From: Bactericera cockerelli
Taxonomy: Eukaryota > Arthropoda > Insecta > Hemiptera > Triozidae
Assembly (NCBI GenBank): GCA_024516035.1
Contig: CM044959.1
Location: forward strand, 34,276,662 to 34,340,661
DNA length: 64,000 bases
Direction of reading: 5' to 3'
Positions 1 to 10,189 of the stretch are shown one piece after another. Both the position numbers and the translations under genes were made by a program. The first letter of the stretch is position 1; every line of letters starts with the position of its first letter. The notes beneath the pieces were generated by a model that saw only the letters and a list, made by a program, of their open reading frames with translations, did no database searches and was not told where the DNA came from.

Positions 1-641
1 GCTATTTACCTGCATTCATTTCATTACAATCTAATCTTATAAAGTTGCATAATTAATAATTCTCACCCACCGAGATTTTGTTGCAGTTAAAGCAACTAAT
101 TATCTCATCTCCTTATATTTGCTAACCTATAACACTTACCTGTAGTTATTTCTATAACAAACCTCAGTTTAAAGAGTTATTATATCTGAGTTTACCGAGT
201 AAAGTGTGCTCAAGGGGATATTTTTGTATTATCCAAAATTTAATGATCTTGTTCTGTGCTATTATCTGCATAAGGAATTACCCACCTAACTAATCTTACC
301 AAGTGATTTTTAATAATTAAATTTTGTCACAATTATCAGCTAAACCCATTTAAATATTGGCAGTGATTTTTTTTTTACACGAGAGTTATTTTCTAGTGGT
401 TATATAATCCAAGTGATATTTTTTGGATTAAAATTTTCCATTTAAAAATTTTCAAGTGTGTTTTTTTGCATCTATTAAATAATTTGCCCACTTTCTAAAG
501 TTATCACATTTTTTTTGTGAAAATTTCACCTATATTTAACTAATAACTAGTCAATAATCTAACAAAAAGAAGAAATATTGGTTTCTACAGAATACTTACC
601 GGTTTTTAGTTACCTAGTGCTTTCTACATTCAATAATAAAC
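1..641 (+). other. AT-rich leader before BEL gag
   Basis: No gene is visible. The stretch is AT-rich with several T runs and ends at the ATG of the gag fragment. By position it is probably the untranslated leader of the BEL/Pao element. No LTR edge matching the 3' LTR ends (TGTTAGGGC / GCCCTAACA) is seen here, so the 5' LTR is either left of the window or lost. Confidence 0.4.
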
Positions 642-887
642 ATGACTTCTCCAGCTGACCAAATGAAAATTGCATCAGACTACAGAAATAGGCTGTATCG
701 GCGAATGCAAGAGTGTTATAATGCTAGCTTAGATGCAAATAAGGTCAGTGATTTTAAAGTGAGAGTTGCAAAGGCTGATGAAACGTTGGACAAATTTGAG
801 AAAATCAAACACCTCGGCCGAGGTGTGAAGAACGCCTATACAAAGAAAGAGACAGCCCGGCAGAGTGTAAGGTTACGGAAAACATAG
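642..887 (+). pseudogene. gag: BEL/Pao gag, N-terminal fragment
   Basis: An 81-codon frame opens with an ATG after the leader. Its first 55 or so residues are charged and helical (for example KVSDFKVRVAKADETLDKFE), in the style of the N-terminal coiled region of Pao-type Gag. The frame at 3472 resumes with a similar charged helical stretch (FEAMYFKVKAKEA) and then a recognisable Gag core. I infer that both pieces are one gag gene split by the DNA between about 815 and 3462. The last 20 or so codons fall in a 70-bp repeat (804-873) that recurs at 32436, so that part may not be original gag. A small independent gene is possible but less likely. Confidence 0.5.
804..873 (+). repeat. 70-bp repeat with 18-bp palindrome, copy 1
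   Basis: The segment matches 32436-32505 with one mismatch. It holds the perfect palindrome ACACCTCGGCCGAGGTGT and ends in GTGTAAGGT, which looks like a splice donor. Here it overlaps the end of the gag fragment frame. Its family is unknown to me. Confidence 0.75.
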
Positions 888-1560
888 TTCCCATGCATTT
901 CATGTACTTTCAGCCAGCGAAAAGTGCAACATGAATTTCAAAAATCGCAATTTTTATTGCAGAAATGGGCTCTACGTTGAAAAATAAGTTGATTTGACTC
1001 TTTGTTTGACTTCCTAGGACACCGGGAACTCTATTTTCGAGACCCCCCCAACAATCGTGAAAGACATGAAAAGATTCATAATTTTGTTTTTTTTTTTTTT
1101 TTTTCTGTTTTTTTTCATACGGATCCTTTGAGACCCGACTTCGTGTCTTTAACTTGGCACTGAAGATTAAGTGAGGTGTCTAAAGTGATCAAGATATAAT
1201 GGAGATGAGCCCGGACCAAAAAAAAATTCTAAATTATAAGCGGGCGGCCCATTTGGGCGGACTCGGGTTTTGGGAGCCCAAATCGGGAATTGAAGGATAA
1301 TACTAATCTTAAGTGGTATCAAATGAAAGATCTTGATGAGCAGATACCAAATTTATTGATTTTATTCCTTCATCCGGTCCACTGGGTGGCACCTGGTGGC
1401 CTTTTCATTTTCTTTGGCGGGTAGGTACCTTCGAATCCTTAGCTTAGTGGTCAGATCTTGGCCAGTATGTATTTTTCGAGATGACCTCGCTCTCTCACTG
1501 CAAAATTTTAATGTTCAAGTTTCCAAGTATTAATTTAGTTCATTTTCCGTCCGTTTCTTT
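888..1560. other. Inserted non-coding DNA within gag
   Basis: No coding capacity is seen. The stretch holds a T tract (about 1085-1104), a short inverted motif around 1240-1290 (GCCCATTTGGGC) and the left part of the SINE-like region. It lies between the two halves of gag and is therefore part of the later insertions. Confidence 0.35.
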
Positions 1561-1885
1561 AGAAGATAACTTTGTCCATTGGTAGCATGCTCGACCTGCC
1601 ACCCAGTCAGCATGGGTTCGAATCCTGGCGGGGACGAATTTTTTTAGCTCTATATTTTCAATTTGGGCTTAACGTTGTTTTGTTTTTCCGATCTTTATAT
1701 TTGATCTTCATGACGACCCCATTACCCTCGCGAAGAATATTTTAGTAGTTGCAGAATTGGGCAATGACCTGTGGCGGCATTCCGAGATTGATTTTGGACA
1801 ATCATGGTTGGATGGAGATAAAATATGATGAAATAGCTCTCATAATATCGATGCTACTCAATAAAAATTGTGACAAAGTAGTGAC
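1561..1885 (+). repeat. tRNA-headed SINE-like element
   Basis: A tRNA-like head contains an A-box-like segment (CATTGGTAGCATGCTCGACC) and a B box (GGGTTCGAATCC), followed by a body ending near ATATCGATGCTACTCAATAAAAATTGTGAC. The same body ending occurs after the tRNA-like head at 32232-32435, so both are copies of one SINE family. Boundaries are approximate. Confidence 0.6.
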
Positions 1886-1960
1886 TTTGACCAAGTGGGT
1901 AGCATACTAGGCTTGCACGCATGATGACTTGGGTTCGATCCCCTTCAGGGAAGTTTTTTT
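1886..1960 (+). repeat. Second tRNA-like SINE head
   Basis: A-box-like CCAAGTGGGTAGCATAC is followed about 35 nt later by the B box GGGTTCGATCC. The segment abuts the end of the previous SINE, so the two are in tandem. It is not a functional tRNA: no closed acceptor stem can be seen. Confidence 0.5.
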
Positions 1961-2161
1961 TTCTCTGTCCATTATGTCCGGGGTACACTCATACCTCGTG
2001 AGGTATTGATAAGGGACGTCACCACCGAGTTCTCTCCCGCTCATGGTTTTATTAACACCAAATTGTCTCCCGTCGCGTCGCTTGCATTTTTACCTGATTT
2101 TATACCTACATAGTTTAGACCTAGCATAAAAATTATAATCGAAACACCTAGGAATCATTGA

Positions 2162-2362
2162 TATAGACCTGAGGCATGGCCTTCTATGTATTTGTCCTAA
2201 CCCTATGATAAACCCAAGGCATGGCCTATATATCTACCTAACCCTACTATAAACCCGAGGCATTGCCTTCTATGTATTATCCCTAACCCTACTATGTTCC
2301 TGAGGCATGGCATTCTATGTATTTTACCTAACTCTACTATACACTGAAGGCATTGCCTTTCA
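2162..2362. repeat. 45-bp minisatellite, about 4.5 copies
   Basis: Successive units share the core GAGGCATGGCCTTCTATGTA followed by CCTAACCCTACTATAAAC, with small length and base changes. The CCTAACCCT piece looks telomere-like but occurs once per 45-bp unit, so this is not a telomeric array. Confidence 0.75.
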
Positions 2363-2919
2363 TTAGTTAGAGATTTAAAAGATTTCCTTATAAAAGGCCG
2401 ATTCTTATATAAAAATGGTAATTTTATAGTTTTTTATTTTCTTAAATACCTAATGTAAAAAAGCATGGTCTTATTTCCGGGAGAGATACTCGTGACCCCT
2501 GCAACAAGCCGGAGAGAATTCGGGTAAGAAAAGTTCAACGGGAGAGAACTCATTACCTCACCTTGATAAGGTGATTACAATTTCTTTGGCATTTGTAAAT
2601 CCAGGTGTTTTAGTGTCCCTCATAGGAGGCTCCGAGGTCTATTTAGCATTGAAATATAAACCTAATCATGTTGAGTATAGAATCAAAAGGTCTTGCAATG
2701 CAAATTTATATATTATTTACTCACTTTGGGGACCTAAGGGGGCCAAATCTGTGATCCAAATACATTTTGACCCTAGAAAAATTAAATACGTACTGCTAAA
2801 ACTATATCTTAAAAAAAAGACAACTTGGTACATTCACATTTTCCCAGCTTATTTACTTTTGTTATTCATAATGTTTCAGTAGTGTATGAACCTATATTTT
2901 CGTACAAAAAGAACTGATA
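2363..2919. other. Non-coding DNA before foldback
   Basis: A 103-codon open frame at 2571-2882 has no recognisable domain and low-complexity lysine and leucine content; I do not treat it as a gene. TA at 2918-2919 is the likely target dinucleotide of the foldback element that follows. Confidence 0.35.
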
Positions 2920-3460
2920 TCCCCCCAAAAACACCACTTCGTGGTTAAAAAAAGAAGAACGCCTCACTCAAAAGAATGATTATAATTAGCTAAAAATAAA
3001 TGATATCAAATTGAGAACACCTTGCCACCTCTCTTTCTGTATCTCTGCACTCTTCTCTGAATTTATTCCTCTTATGTTTATCTTTCTTTATCCTTTCTAG
3101 GGGTCATCCCCAACTTGATTTCTCTTTAAATTTACTTGTTGCACGGCAATAAAAAAGGCGGTCGCGGTGTAATTTTCTCGATTCAAATCAAATAAGTTCA
3201 GAAAAATCATACTCCGACCGCCATTTTTTATTGCCGTGCAACAAGTAAATTTAAAGAGAAATCAAGTTGGGGATGACCCCTAGAAAGGATAAAGAAAGAT
3301 AAACATAAGAGGAATAAATTCAGAGAAGAGTGCAGAGATACAGAAAGAGAGGTGGCAAGGTGTTCTCAATTTGATATCATTTATTTTTAGCTAATTATAA
3401 TCATTCTTTTGAGTGAGGCGTTCTTCTTTTTTTAACCACGAAGTGGTGTTTTTGGGGGGA
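2920..3460. mobile_element. Foldback element 1 (long palindrome)
   Basis: Two arms of about 245 nt (2920-3164 and 3215-3460) are near-perfect reverse complements around a 50-nt centre. The outer ends are TCCCCCCAAAAAC and GTTTTTGGGGGGA. The left flank is TA; the right flank is TC, so a TA target duplication is possible only if one base has changed. The terminal motif, including CACTTCGTG, is shared with foldback 2 at 33561-34470, so they form one non-autonomous family. TA preference would fit a Tc1/mariner-like transposase, which is inference. There is no coding capacity. Confidence 0.85.
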
Positions 3461-3471
3461 TCTTAGGTACA

Positions 3472-4077
3472 ATGGATACTTTGAATGTAAAGTTGGATGA
3501 GGCTGACCGCATTGACTGTGATCAAACTTTATCTAGTTTTGAGGCCATGTACTTCAAGGTCAAGGCTAAAGAAGCCGTTTTGAAGGCTGAAATGGCTTCA
3601 CCGGTTTCTCCTGCCCCTCAAGCACCCAAAATTCACCTTCCAACCATAAATGTACCAATATTTAGTGGTGAAATTTCTGCTTTTCCTGCTTTCAAATCTT
3701 TGTATGACCAGTTAATCCATACCAATACCGACCTTTCTGATATTCAAAAATTCAGTTATCTTAAATCTTACCTAAGCAGCCATGCAGCTAGTTGCATTGA
3801 TCATATATCTTTTTTGGCTCAAAATTATCCATTAGCTTATCAAAGCTTGGTTGATCGCTATGGAAAAAAGCGGGTTTTAGCCAATAACTATCTCTCAAAA
3901 ATCTTAAAATTTTCACCTTTACAAAGTGATCACATAAAAGGATTGAGGAATTTCTTGGATATTTTCCATATCAATGTAGAATCTTTGAGAGGTCTAAACA
4001 TTGAAAACCTAGGAGAATTTATCCTTCTTCAGTTGGGATTAAAAGCCCTTGATGAAAAAAACCCGTCAAGACTTTGA
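3472..4077 (+). pseudogene. gag: BEL/Pao gag, core region
   Basis: This 201-codon frame carries the typical Pao-type Gag core: PTINVPIFSGEISAFPAFKS near residues 58-77, a region often seen as F-x-G-x3-x-W/F-x-F-x-F, then LKSYLSSHAA, YGKKRVLANNYL and a leucine-rich end. The frame ends a few codons after an A7 run (4054-4060), while the reading continues naturally in the +1-shifted frame that begins at 4049. Removing one A from the run would join gag to pol, so this is most simply an indel. The true start is upstream at 642, with the insertions in between. The role would be the structural capsid protein of the retrotransposon particle. Confidence 0.8.
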
Positions 4078-7000
4078 AACCGAGCAGATTCAGAATAATT
4101 TTCCCAAATTTGAGGATCTAGTTAAATTTGTGCGTCACAAATGTTCTATTCTGGATCTTACCCATGACAACTCAGTGAATAACCACAAATCTCAATTACC
4201 TATTAGCCAATCTAATCGCAAAACCTATCAAGTTACTGCTCAACAAGGAGATAATCAATTTTCTTCATTTCAACCTCAACAACCTTATCAAGTTAAGCAG
4301 TTTCAAAAATCAAAGTTCACATGTTCAGTATGTAATTCTGGTGATCATAGGATTGCATCATGTACCAAATTTTTAAAGATGGATGTTACCAAGCGCTATG
4401 CTCAAGTCAAAGAATTAAAATTATGCTTTGCTTGTTTGAGTTCCAAACACTCCCGTCCAGAGTGTCAATCTATGTATCAATGCAAATATTGTCAGAGCAA
4501 AAATCACCATTCCTTGCTACATCAATCTGAACCAGGTGGAAGTCAACAGAAGTCAGGTTACCAATATCAAGGACACACTAAGGAACAAACTCATCCCTCA
4601 ACCTCCAGTTCACACAAGGATAGGTTTCCTGCTCAAGGACAATCTTCCTCAACCAATCTATTTTCAGGAAATCATGCTGTTGAAACCTCAACCACTTCAA
4701 ACTCAACGGTACTTCTGGGAACTGCAGTGGTGCAACTCCAAGACAGATTTGGGATGTGGTATTCTGTTCGTTGTCTCCTTGATTCAGGTAGTCAAATCTC
4801 TATAATCTCGCATCGCTTAGCTCAACAACTCAAGCTTGGATGGAAAGCATCGAACCTTCACATCTCGGGTATTGATACGTCCAATCCAGTAAAAGCCAAA
4901 GGGGAGTTGTGTGTTCAACTTTTACCTCATAAACATATTATAAAATCAGATAGTAGACCTTTGAATATTCAAGCCGTCATCTTACCGAAGATTACCAGTA
5001 ATCTATCAAACACTATTAACAATGATGTTATTAAAATGTATTCCCACTTACCTTTAGCTGATTTAACTTATGTGGATCCAAAACTAGATTCTACCATTGA
5101 ACTTCTAATTGGAGCAGAGTATTACTGTCAACTTCTTGATCATTCATCAAAGACAATTTTAGGTAATCCATCAGCTGTACCATCTCTTTTGGGTTGGCTG
5201 TTGCTGGGCAAGTGTCCTAACCAACTAAAACCTCAGTCCTACCATACCTTCTTTGTCAAAGAGGATCCAATTGCCATGGAATTACAAAAATTCTGGGAGA
5301 GCGAAGAACTGCCATACATCCATTCTCCAAATCCAGAAGAAGTTGCCTGTGAACAACACTTCATTGACACCCATCAGAGAGACTCAAATGGAAGATATGT
5401 GCTGCGTCTTCCCTTCAAGGACCTCATACGACCTGATCTTGGATCAAATAGAAAAATAGCACTAAAACGGCTGGAATCTCTCGACAATAAGCTGTCCCGT
5501 GATCCAGAACAAAAGAAGCTGTATTATGACAACTTGGAATCTTATCTTGAACCTGGACATATGACTATTGCTCAACACCGTTCAGACTATCTTTTACTGC
5601 ATTTTGGCATCTATAAACCAACATCATCTTCTACACCCCTACGTGTTGTCTTTGATCCGAACATTTCCAGTAATAATGGAAACAATCTTGCAAAAAATCT
5701 TTTAGTTGGTCCTAAGTTCCAGAAGGACATTAGCGACTTACTTACTCAGTGGAGACTTCATCCTGTTGTTCTTCTTTGTGATATACAAGCCATGTACAGA
5801 AACATATTAATCCATCCTGACGACCGTCAGTTTCAGCATATCCTGTGGCACGAGAAGGGTTCTATGGAGGTCACAGAATTTGAACTCACCACCTGCACCT
5901 TTGGATTACCAGGGAGTCCCTATCAGGCTCAACGTGTCTTAAAACAGTTGGCCCTAGATGAGGGTGAAAAGTTCCCGAAAGCAGCAAATGCCCTGCAAAA
6001 TGAAGCCTATGTGGATGATTTGATTACGGGATCATCAACCGTAAAAGATGCTATTGCATTGAGAAATGACATTATTTCTCTCTTAGCAAAGGGTGGCTTT
6101 TCTGTGAGAAAATGGGCCTCATCTAACTCCACTGTCCTTGAAGGTATAGCTGAAGATCTTTGTGAAAAACCTAAATGTTTTTCAGAGGGGGGAGAGGAGT
6201 CTATAAAAGTACTAGGCATGCAATGGTGCCCTAAATCTGATGCATTTTTTTATGTAGTGAATAATCAATCCTTTCCACCCACTCTTTCTAAAAGACAAGT
6301 TTTGGCATTTGTCGCTAAATTATATGACTGTAATGGCTATCTAAGTCCAGTAATCATTTGGATGAAGATTTTTCTCCAAAAATTGTGGCTTGATAATAGT
6401 TTATCTTGGGACACACCGCTCTCAGACAACTTACGTGAAATGTGGCAAGCATTCACAACTGAACTTACCTTGTTATCTACCTTTAAAATACCCCGTTACA
6501 TCAATAGAGAAAAGTGTCAATCCATGGATCTTGTGGGATTTGCAGATGCATCCAAGTCTGCTTATGCTGCAGTGGTGTATCTCCGAGTGTGTAATTTGGA
6601 AGGCAAAGTTAAAAATTACCTTCTTCGTGCAAAAACCAAAGTTGCACCACTCAAAGTGCAAACCATTAATCGATTAGAACTGTGCGCAGCTTTATTATTG
6701 ACAAAAATAGTCAAATCACTCGATTTTTTATCATTTGATAATGTTTATCTCTTTTCTGATAGTTGTGTTGTTCTATCTTGGCTAAAAACCCCACCTTATC
6801 AACTTAAAATATATGTAGCAAATCGTGTATCTCAAATCTTGGAAACTACTAAACCCACTCAGTGGCAATATGTCACTTCTGAATTAAATAGTGCAGACTC
6901 AGCAAGTCGGGGTTTAACCCCGTCTCAATTTTTGAAAAATGGACTTTGGTTGAGGGGACCATCTTTTCTAAAATTACCCGTTGAGAGCTGGCCACTCAAA

Positions 7001-8566
7001 GTAATTGACATGGATAAACCATGTCCTGAGACAAAGCCTGTCACAGCTTTACTCACTAACATTGATATCAATCCTTTACTCCAGATAGTGGAGAAATTTT
7101 CTTCCTTAAGGAAGCTAAAGAGAATCTTTGGATTTGTGCTTCGGTTTATTAATTGTTGTCGCAAGCAAAAATCAAACTTCAAACCTGAGTTATCGGTGAC
7201 TGAAAATGACCAAGCTCTTGAAGTTATCATTCGTATCACTCAACAATGCTACCTGAAGGATGAGGTAAAAGCTGTCAAGAGTGGACAACTGGTTGGAAAC
7301 AACTTACGCTCTCTATCTCCCATCTTAAACTCTGTCGGACTTTTGGCTGTGGGGGGGAGACTCTCCCAATCTCCTCTGCCTGAGAGTTCAAAGCATCCAG
7401 TTCTCCTTCCAAAGACAGCACATCTAACCAAACTTCTTATTGATCATTATCACCAACTGACTCTCCATGGAGGACCTAAAGTAGTTCAATCCCTACTACA
7501 AAGGTTCTATTGGATCATTGGAGCTCGTAACCTCATCCGGAATCATCTATCAAAATTTATCAAGTGCATTAGGATGAAACCACTCTTCCATCAACCCATG
7601 ATGGCTGACCTACCAGTATCTCGTTTTGCCCAAGGTCGTGCATTTCTAAATGTAGGAGTGGATCTAGCAGGTCCTTTCTCCTTGAAATCTGGACCACGTC
7701 GCAATTCTCCAATTGTAAAATCATATTTTGCTATCTTTATCTGCATGTCAGTCAAAGCAATTCATCTTGAGTTATTATCCTCATTATCTACCCCTTGTTT
7801 TCTGGCTGCATTAGATCGGTTCATCGGAAGACGCGGACTTCCTTCTAATATCTTTTCAGACAATGGAACTAACTTTCAAGGAGCATCCCGTCACATCTCT
7901 GAAACTCAACAGTTTCTTTCCTCATCACAAGGTCAGATTGCATCTCATCTTCTATCACGTGAAATTCAATGGAACTTTAATCCTCCATCTGCTCCCAACT
8001 TTGGTGGACTCTGGGAAGCGGGTGTGAAATCTGTCAAGAAACATCTCAAACATGTGTTGAATAATCAAACCTTCAACTTTGAAGAGTTTTCAACCATCCT
8101 GGTATCATGTGAGGCTATCTGCAATTCCAGACCCTTGTGCGCCATCAGTGTAGATCCCAACGACGGAGTGGATGTCTTGACTCCTGGACACTTCTTGACA
8201 GGAGCGCCTTTGTTAGCTCGTGCTGAGAAAGATACCTCAACAGATTATATCCCACCTTTGAAGCGCTGGCTTCTTGTCACACAGGTAACACAGTGTTTCT
8301 GGAAGCGATGGAAATCTGATTACCTTAACACATTGATCCAAAGGAACAAATGGACCTCCTCTAATGATAATGTCAAGATCAACGATGTTGTGATTCTTCA
8401 TACTCCAAATTGTCCACCTCAACAGTGGCCCATTGGAATTGTAATCAATGTGATGCCCGGCAAGGATAATGTTGTCCGTGTTGCAACGGTTCGAACATCT
8501 CATGGTGTGCTGACACGACCAGCCTCCAAACTTGCCCTTCTACCCGTGGGCGATCCCCGCGACTAA
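4049..8566 (+). CDS. pol: BEL/Pao retrotransposon Gag end plus Pol
   Basis: A 1505-codon uninterrupted frame begins with a TTG next to the A7 run, so its real start lies in the gag frame. In order it shows Gag zinc knuckles (CSVCNSGDH near residue 91, CFACLSSKH and CKYCQSKNHH following); an aspartic protease (LLDSGSQISIIS near 242); reverse transcriptase with YVDD near 653; RNase H (VGFADASKSAYAA near 830); and an integrase with an H/C zinc region (about 1130-1180) and catalytic-core motifs VGVDLAGPF near 1202 and FSDNGTNF near 1270. Order and length fit BEL/Pao. No stop codons interrupt it, so the insertion is fairly young although gag is broken. It would copy and integrate the element through a cytoplasmic RNA intermediate. 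I read it as an LTR retrotransposon; no env-like frame follows. Confidence 0.93.
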   Translation: MMKKTRQDFETEQIQNNFPKFEDLVKFVRHKCSILDLTHDNSVNNHKSQLPISQSNRKTYQVTAQQGDNQFSSFQPQQPYQVKQFQKSKFTCSVCNSGDHRIASCTKFLKMDVTKRYAQVKELKLCFACLSSKHSRPECQSMYQCKYCQSKNHHSLLHQSEPGGSQQKSGYQYQGHTKEQTHPSTSSSHKDRFPAQGQSSSTNLFSGNHAVETSTTSNSTVLLGTAVVQLQDRFGMWYSVRCLLDSGSQISIISHRLAQQLKLGWKASNLHISGIDTSNPVKAKGELCVQLLPHKHIIKSDSRPLNIQAVILPKITSNLSNTINNDVIKMYSHLPLADLTYVDPKLDSTIELLIGAEYYCQLLDHSSKTILGNPSAVPSLLGWLLLGKCPNQLKPQSYHTFFVKEDPIAMELQKFWESEELPYIHSPNPEEVACEQHFIDTHQRDSNGRYVLRLPFKDLIRPDLGSNRKIALKRLESLDNKLSRDPEQKKLYYDNLESYLEPGHMTIAQHRSDYLLLHFGIYKPTSSSTPLRVVFDPNISSNNGNNLAKNLLVGPKFQKDISDLLTQWRLHPVVLLCDIQAMYRNILIHPDDRQFQHILWHEKGSMEVTEFELTTCTFGLPGSPYQAQRVLKQLALDEGEKFPKAANALQNEAYVDDLITGSSTVKDAIALRNDIISLLAKGGFSVRKWASSNSTVLEGIAEDLCEKPKCFSEGGEESIKVLGMQWCPKSDAFFYVVNNQSFPPTLSKRQVLAFVAKLYDCNGYLSPVIIWMKIFLQKLWLDNSLSWDTPLSDNLREMWQAFTTELTLLSTFKIPRYINREKCQSMDLVGFADASKSAYAAVVYLRVCNLEGKVKNYLLRAKTKVAPLKVQTINRLELCAALLLTKIVKSLDFLSFDNVYLFSDSCVVLSWLKTPPYQLKIYVANRVSQILETTKPTQWQYVTSELNSADSASRGLTPSQFLKNGLWLRGPSFLKLPVESWPLKVIDMDKPCPETKPVTALLTNIDINPLLQIVEKFSSLRKLKRIFGFVLRFINCCRKQKSNFKPELSVTENDQALEVIIRITQQCYLKDEVKAVKSGQLVGNNLRSLSPILNSVGLLAVGGRLSQSPLPESSKHPVLLPKTAHLTKLLIDHYHQLTLHGGPKVVQSLLQRFYWIIGARNLIRNHLSKFIKCIRMKPLFHQPMMADLPVSRFAQGRAFLNVGVDLAGPFSLKSGPRRNSPIVKSYFAIFICMSVKAIHLELLSSLSTPCFLAALDRFIGRRGLPSNIFSDNGTNFQGASRHISETQQFLSSSQGQIASHLLSREIQWNFNPPSAPNFGGLWEAGVKSVKKHLKHVLNNQTFNFEEFSTILVSCEAICNSRPLCAISVDPNDGVDVLTPGHFLTGAPLLARAEKDTSTDYIPPLKRWLLVTQVTQCFWKRWKSDYLNTLIQRNKWTSSNDNVKINDVVILHTPNCPPQQWPIGIVINVMPGKDNVVRVATVRTSHGVLTRPASKLALLPVGDPRD

Positions 8567-8982
8567 CCTTTAAGCAGCCAAGCTTAAATTTGTAAATAGG
8601 AAGCTAAAACTTATTTATTTTCATTTTTTCCTATTGGAATTTTTTCACTATTTTTTTTTATTATCAATTAACCAATTAACCCTTTTCTTCCATAATAATT
8701 TGTAAAAGTATTACTGATCATTTAACTTTGTGGTTGCTGTCTGAGGTACTTTAATTTTAATCCTAGCTTCAGGTTGAGCAATTAATTTTCATTTAATTTT
8801 TATATAGATTCTCAGGGGAGAAATTTCAATTTGCAATATCTTCAAAATAAGTTGGTTATCATAATTTTATCACCCTTTTATCATTCATCACCTCCATGCC
8901 CATACCATATTCACCGTTCATTTCTTGCTGCAGGAAGAACATTGACCATTAGATAATCCTGTTGGATTCTATGGGGGGGAAA
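8567..8982 (+). other. BEL 3' untranslated region and polypurine tract
   Basis: There is AT-rich non-coding sequence between the pol stop and the 3' LTR. It ends in ATGGGGGGGAAA directly before TGTTAGGG, as expected for the polypurine tract that primes plus-strand synthesis. Confidence 0.75.
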
Positions 8983-9647
8983 TGTTAGGGCTTCACTTTT
9001 TTTGCTATGAATGACCACTTATATCTACCTCCATGAGCGATTGCGTGCGCAATTGGTTGTCTCCAACTCGATGGAAAATCTCACGTCGGACTCTTCGTGA
9101 GGAAAGTTCTCTCTTACCTTAATCAACTCTTGACCAGCACACATCGCAACTATCCACCGTATCATCTTGCTCCGCTAGCCGCTTTCGCCAGGCCTGGCGA
9201 CTTACCATCTTGATCAGCGGCCCCAGCGTAGAGCAGAAGAAGATTGACGAACGACAACCGTAAGCTCATTTTCAATTAACTATTGGAAAAGCCATCTGCT
9301 CTCCAATACAGTCCTATAATATAAAAATTATGCACTTGTTTGTAAAAAAATTCTTTTTAATTTTTATTAAGATAGATGATAGAATATGGACTACTGAAAT
9401 TATATTATTTTCATTTCTGAGGACTTTTCTGCCATTTCTGATAAATGTAGTGTAATTAGTGGAATTTGTGCAATAGGAAATTATACACATCACATATCAC
9501 CCTGTTTCAAGTTTCAAGCCTACGCCACTAGAGAAGCCTCTTACTCTCTTATTAGACCTTTCAATTCACAGCTTGGAGGAAATGAGTTAATTATGAGCCC
9601 TGTGAACTCCAGGGATGTCGCTTATCTGCAGCACCCTGGCCCTAACA
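8983..9647 (+). repeat. BEL/Pao 3' LTR
   Basis: The 665-bp segment begins TGTTAGGGC and ends GCCCTAACA, inverted ends of the TG...CA type, immediately after the polypurine tract. Its partner LTR is not in the window, so LTR divergence and age cannot be judged. Confidence 0.8.
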
Positions 9648-10189
9648 TCCCCTCTGTCAATCATACCGGGTGCTTATGGAACTGCTTCTCGGATATGAAT
9701 GTCTCTTTTGTATATTCTTGTCCCTTTGGGGCATAAAATAAGATTACAATGGGGATAAGGGTAGATTGTCCGACAGTGTTTAAACCGAGATAAAATAAAT
9801 ATGGTATGCTGCCAAGCTGTGACTGGTGGAAAGTCCAATTTAAGGGACGGTATTCTTATATCTCTGTGGTAATCTTATTTTATAAATTGATCCTTATTCT
9901 CTAGTCACTTATCTCTTAGCCTGACTTAATTTCGAAATAAAAATGACTGAATTTATTGAAATTTTAAATTCAATTTTACCTAAACTGTCTTTTGTTCCTA
10001 GGTGTTTTCTAATTTTTCTTTTCCTTCCTTTCTCTTTCCTTTTTACTATCCCTTTTTCTGTCTTCTACTCTCTCTCTCTCTCTCTTACTCTACCCAGAAA
10101 ATGGAAAAGCGGCCGAGCTGTCTCCTGTAATTTTCTTGAGAAAGTGCAGAACAAATTATTATAATTAAAACGGGCAGCTAATAGGTTTT
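9648..10189. other. Flank of the retrotransposon, no gene
   Basis: No convincing gene. A 73-codon frame at 9943 is a by-product of CT-rich sequence near 10010-10085. Confidence 0.4.

Noticed and set aside
2200..2340. Telomeric repeat
   Set aside because: CCTAACCCT occurs only once per 45-bp unit and is not tandem on its own.
4054..4061. Programmed -1 slippery site (AAAAAAC)
   Set aside because: The heptamer is there, but pol lies in the +1 frame, not the -1 frame, so a one-base indel explains it better.
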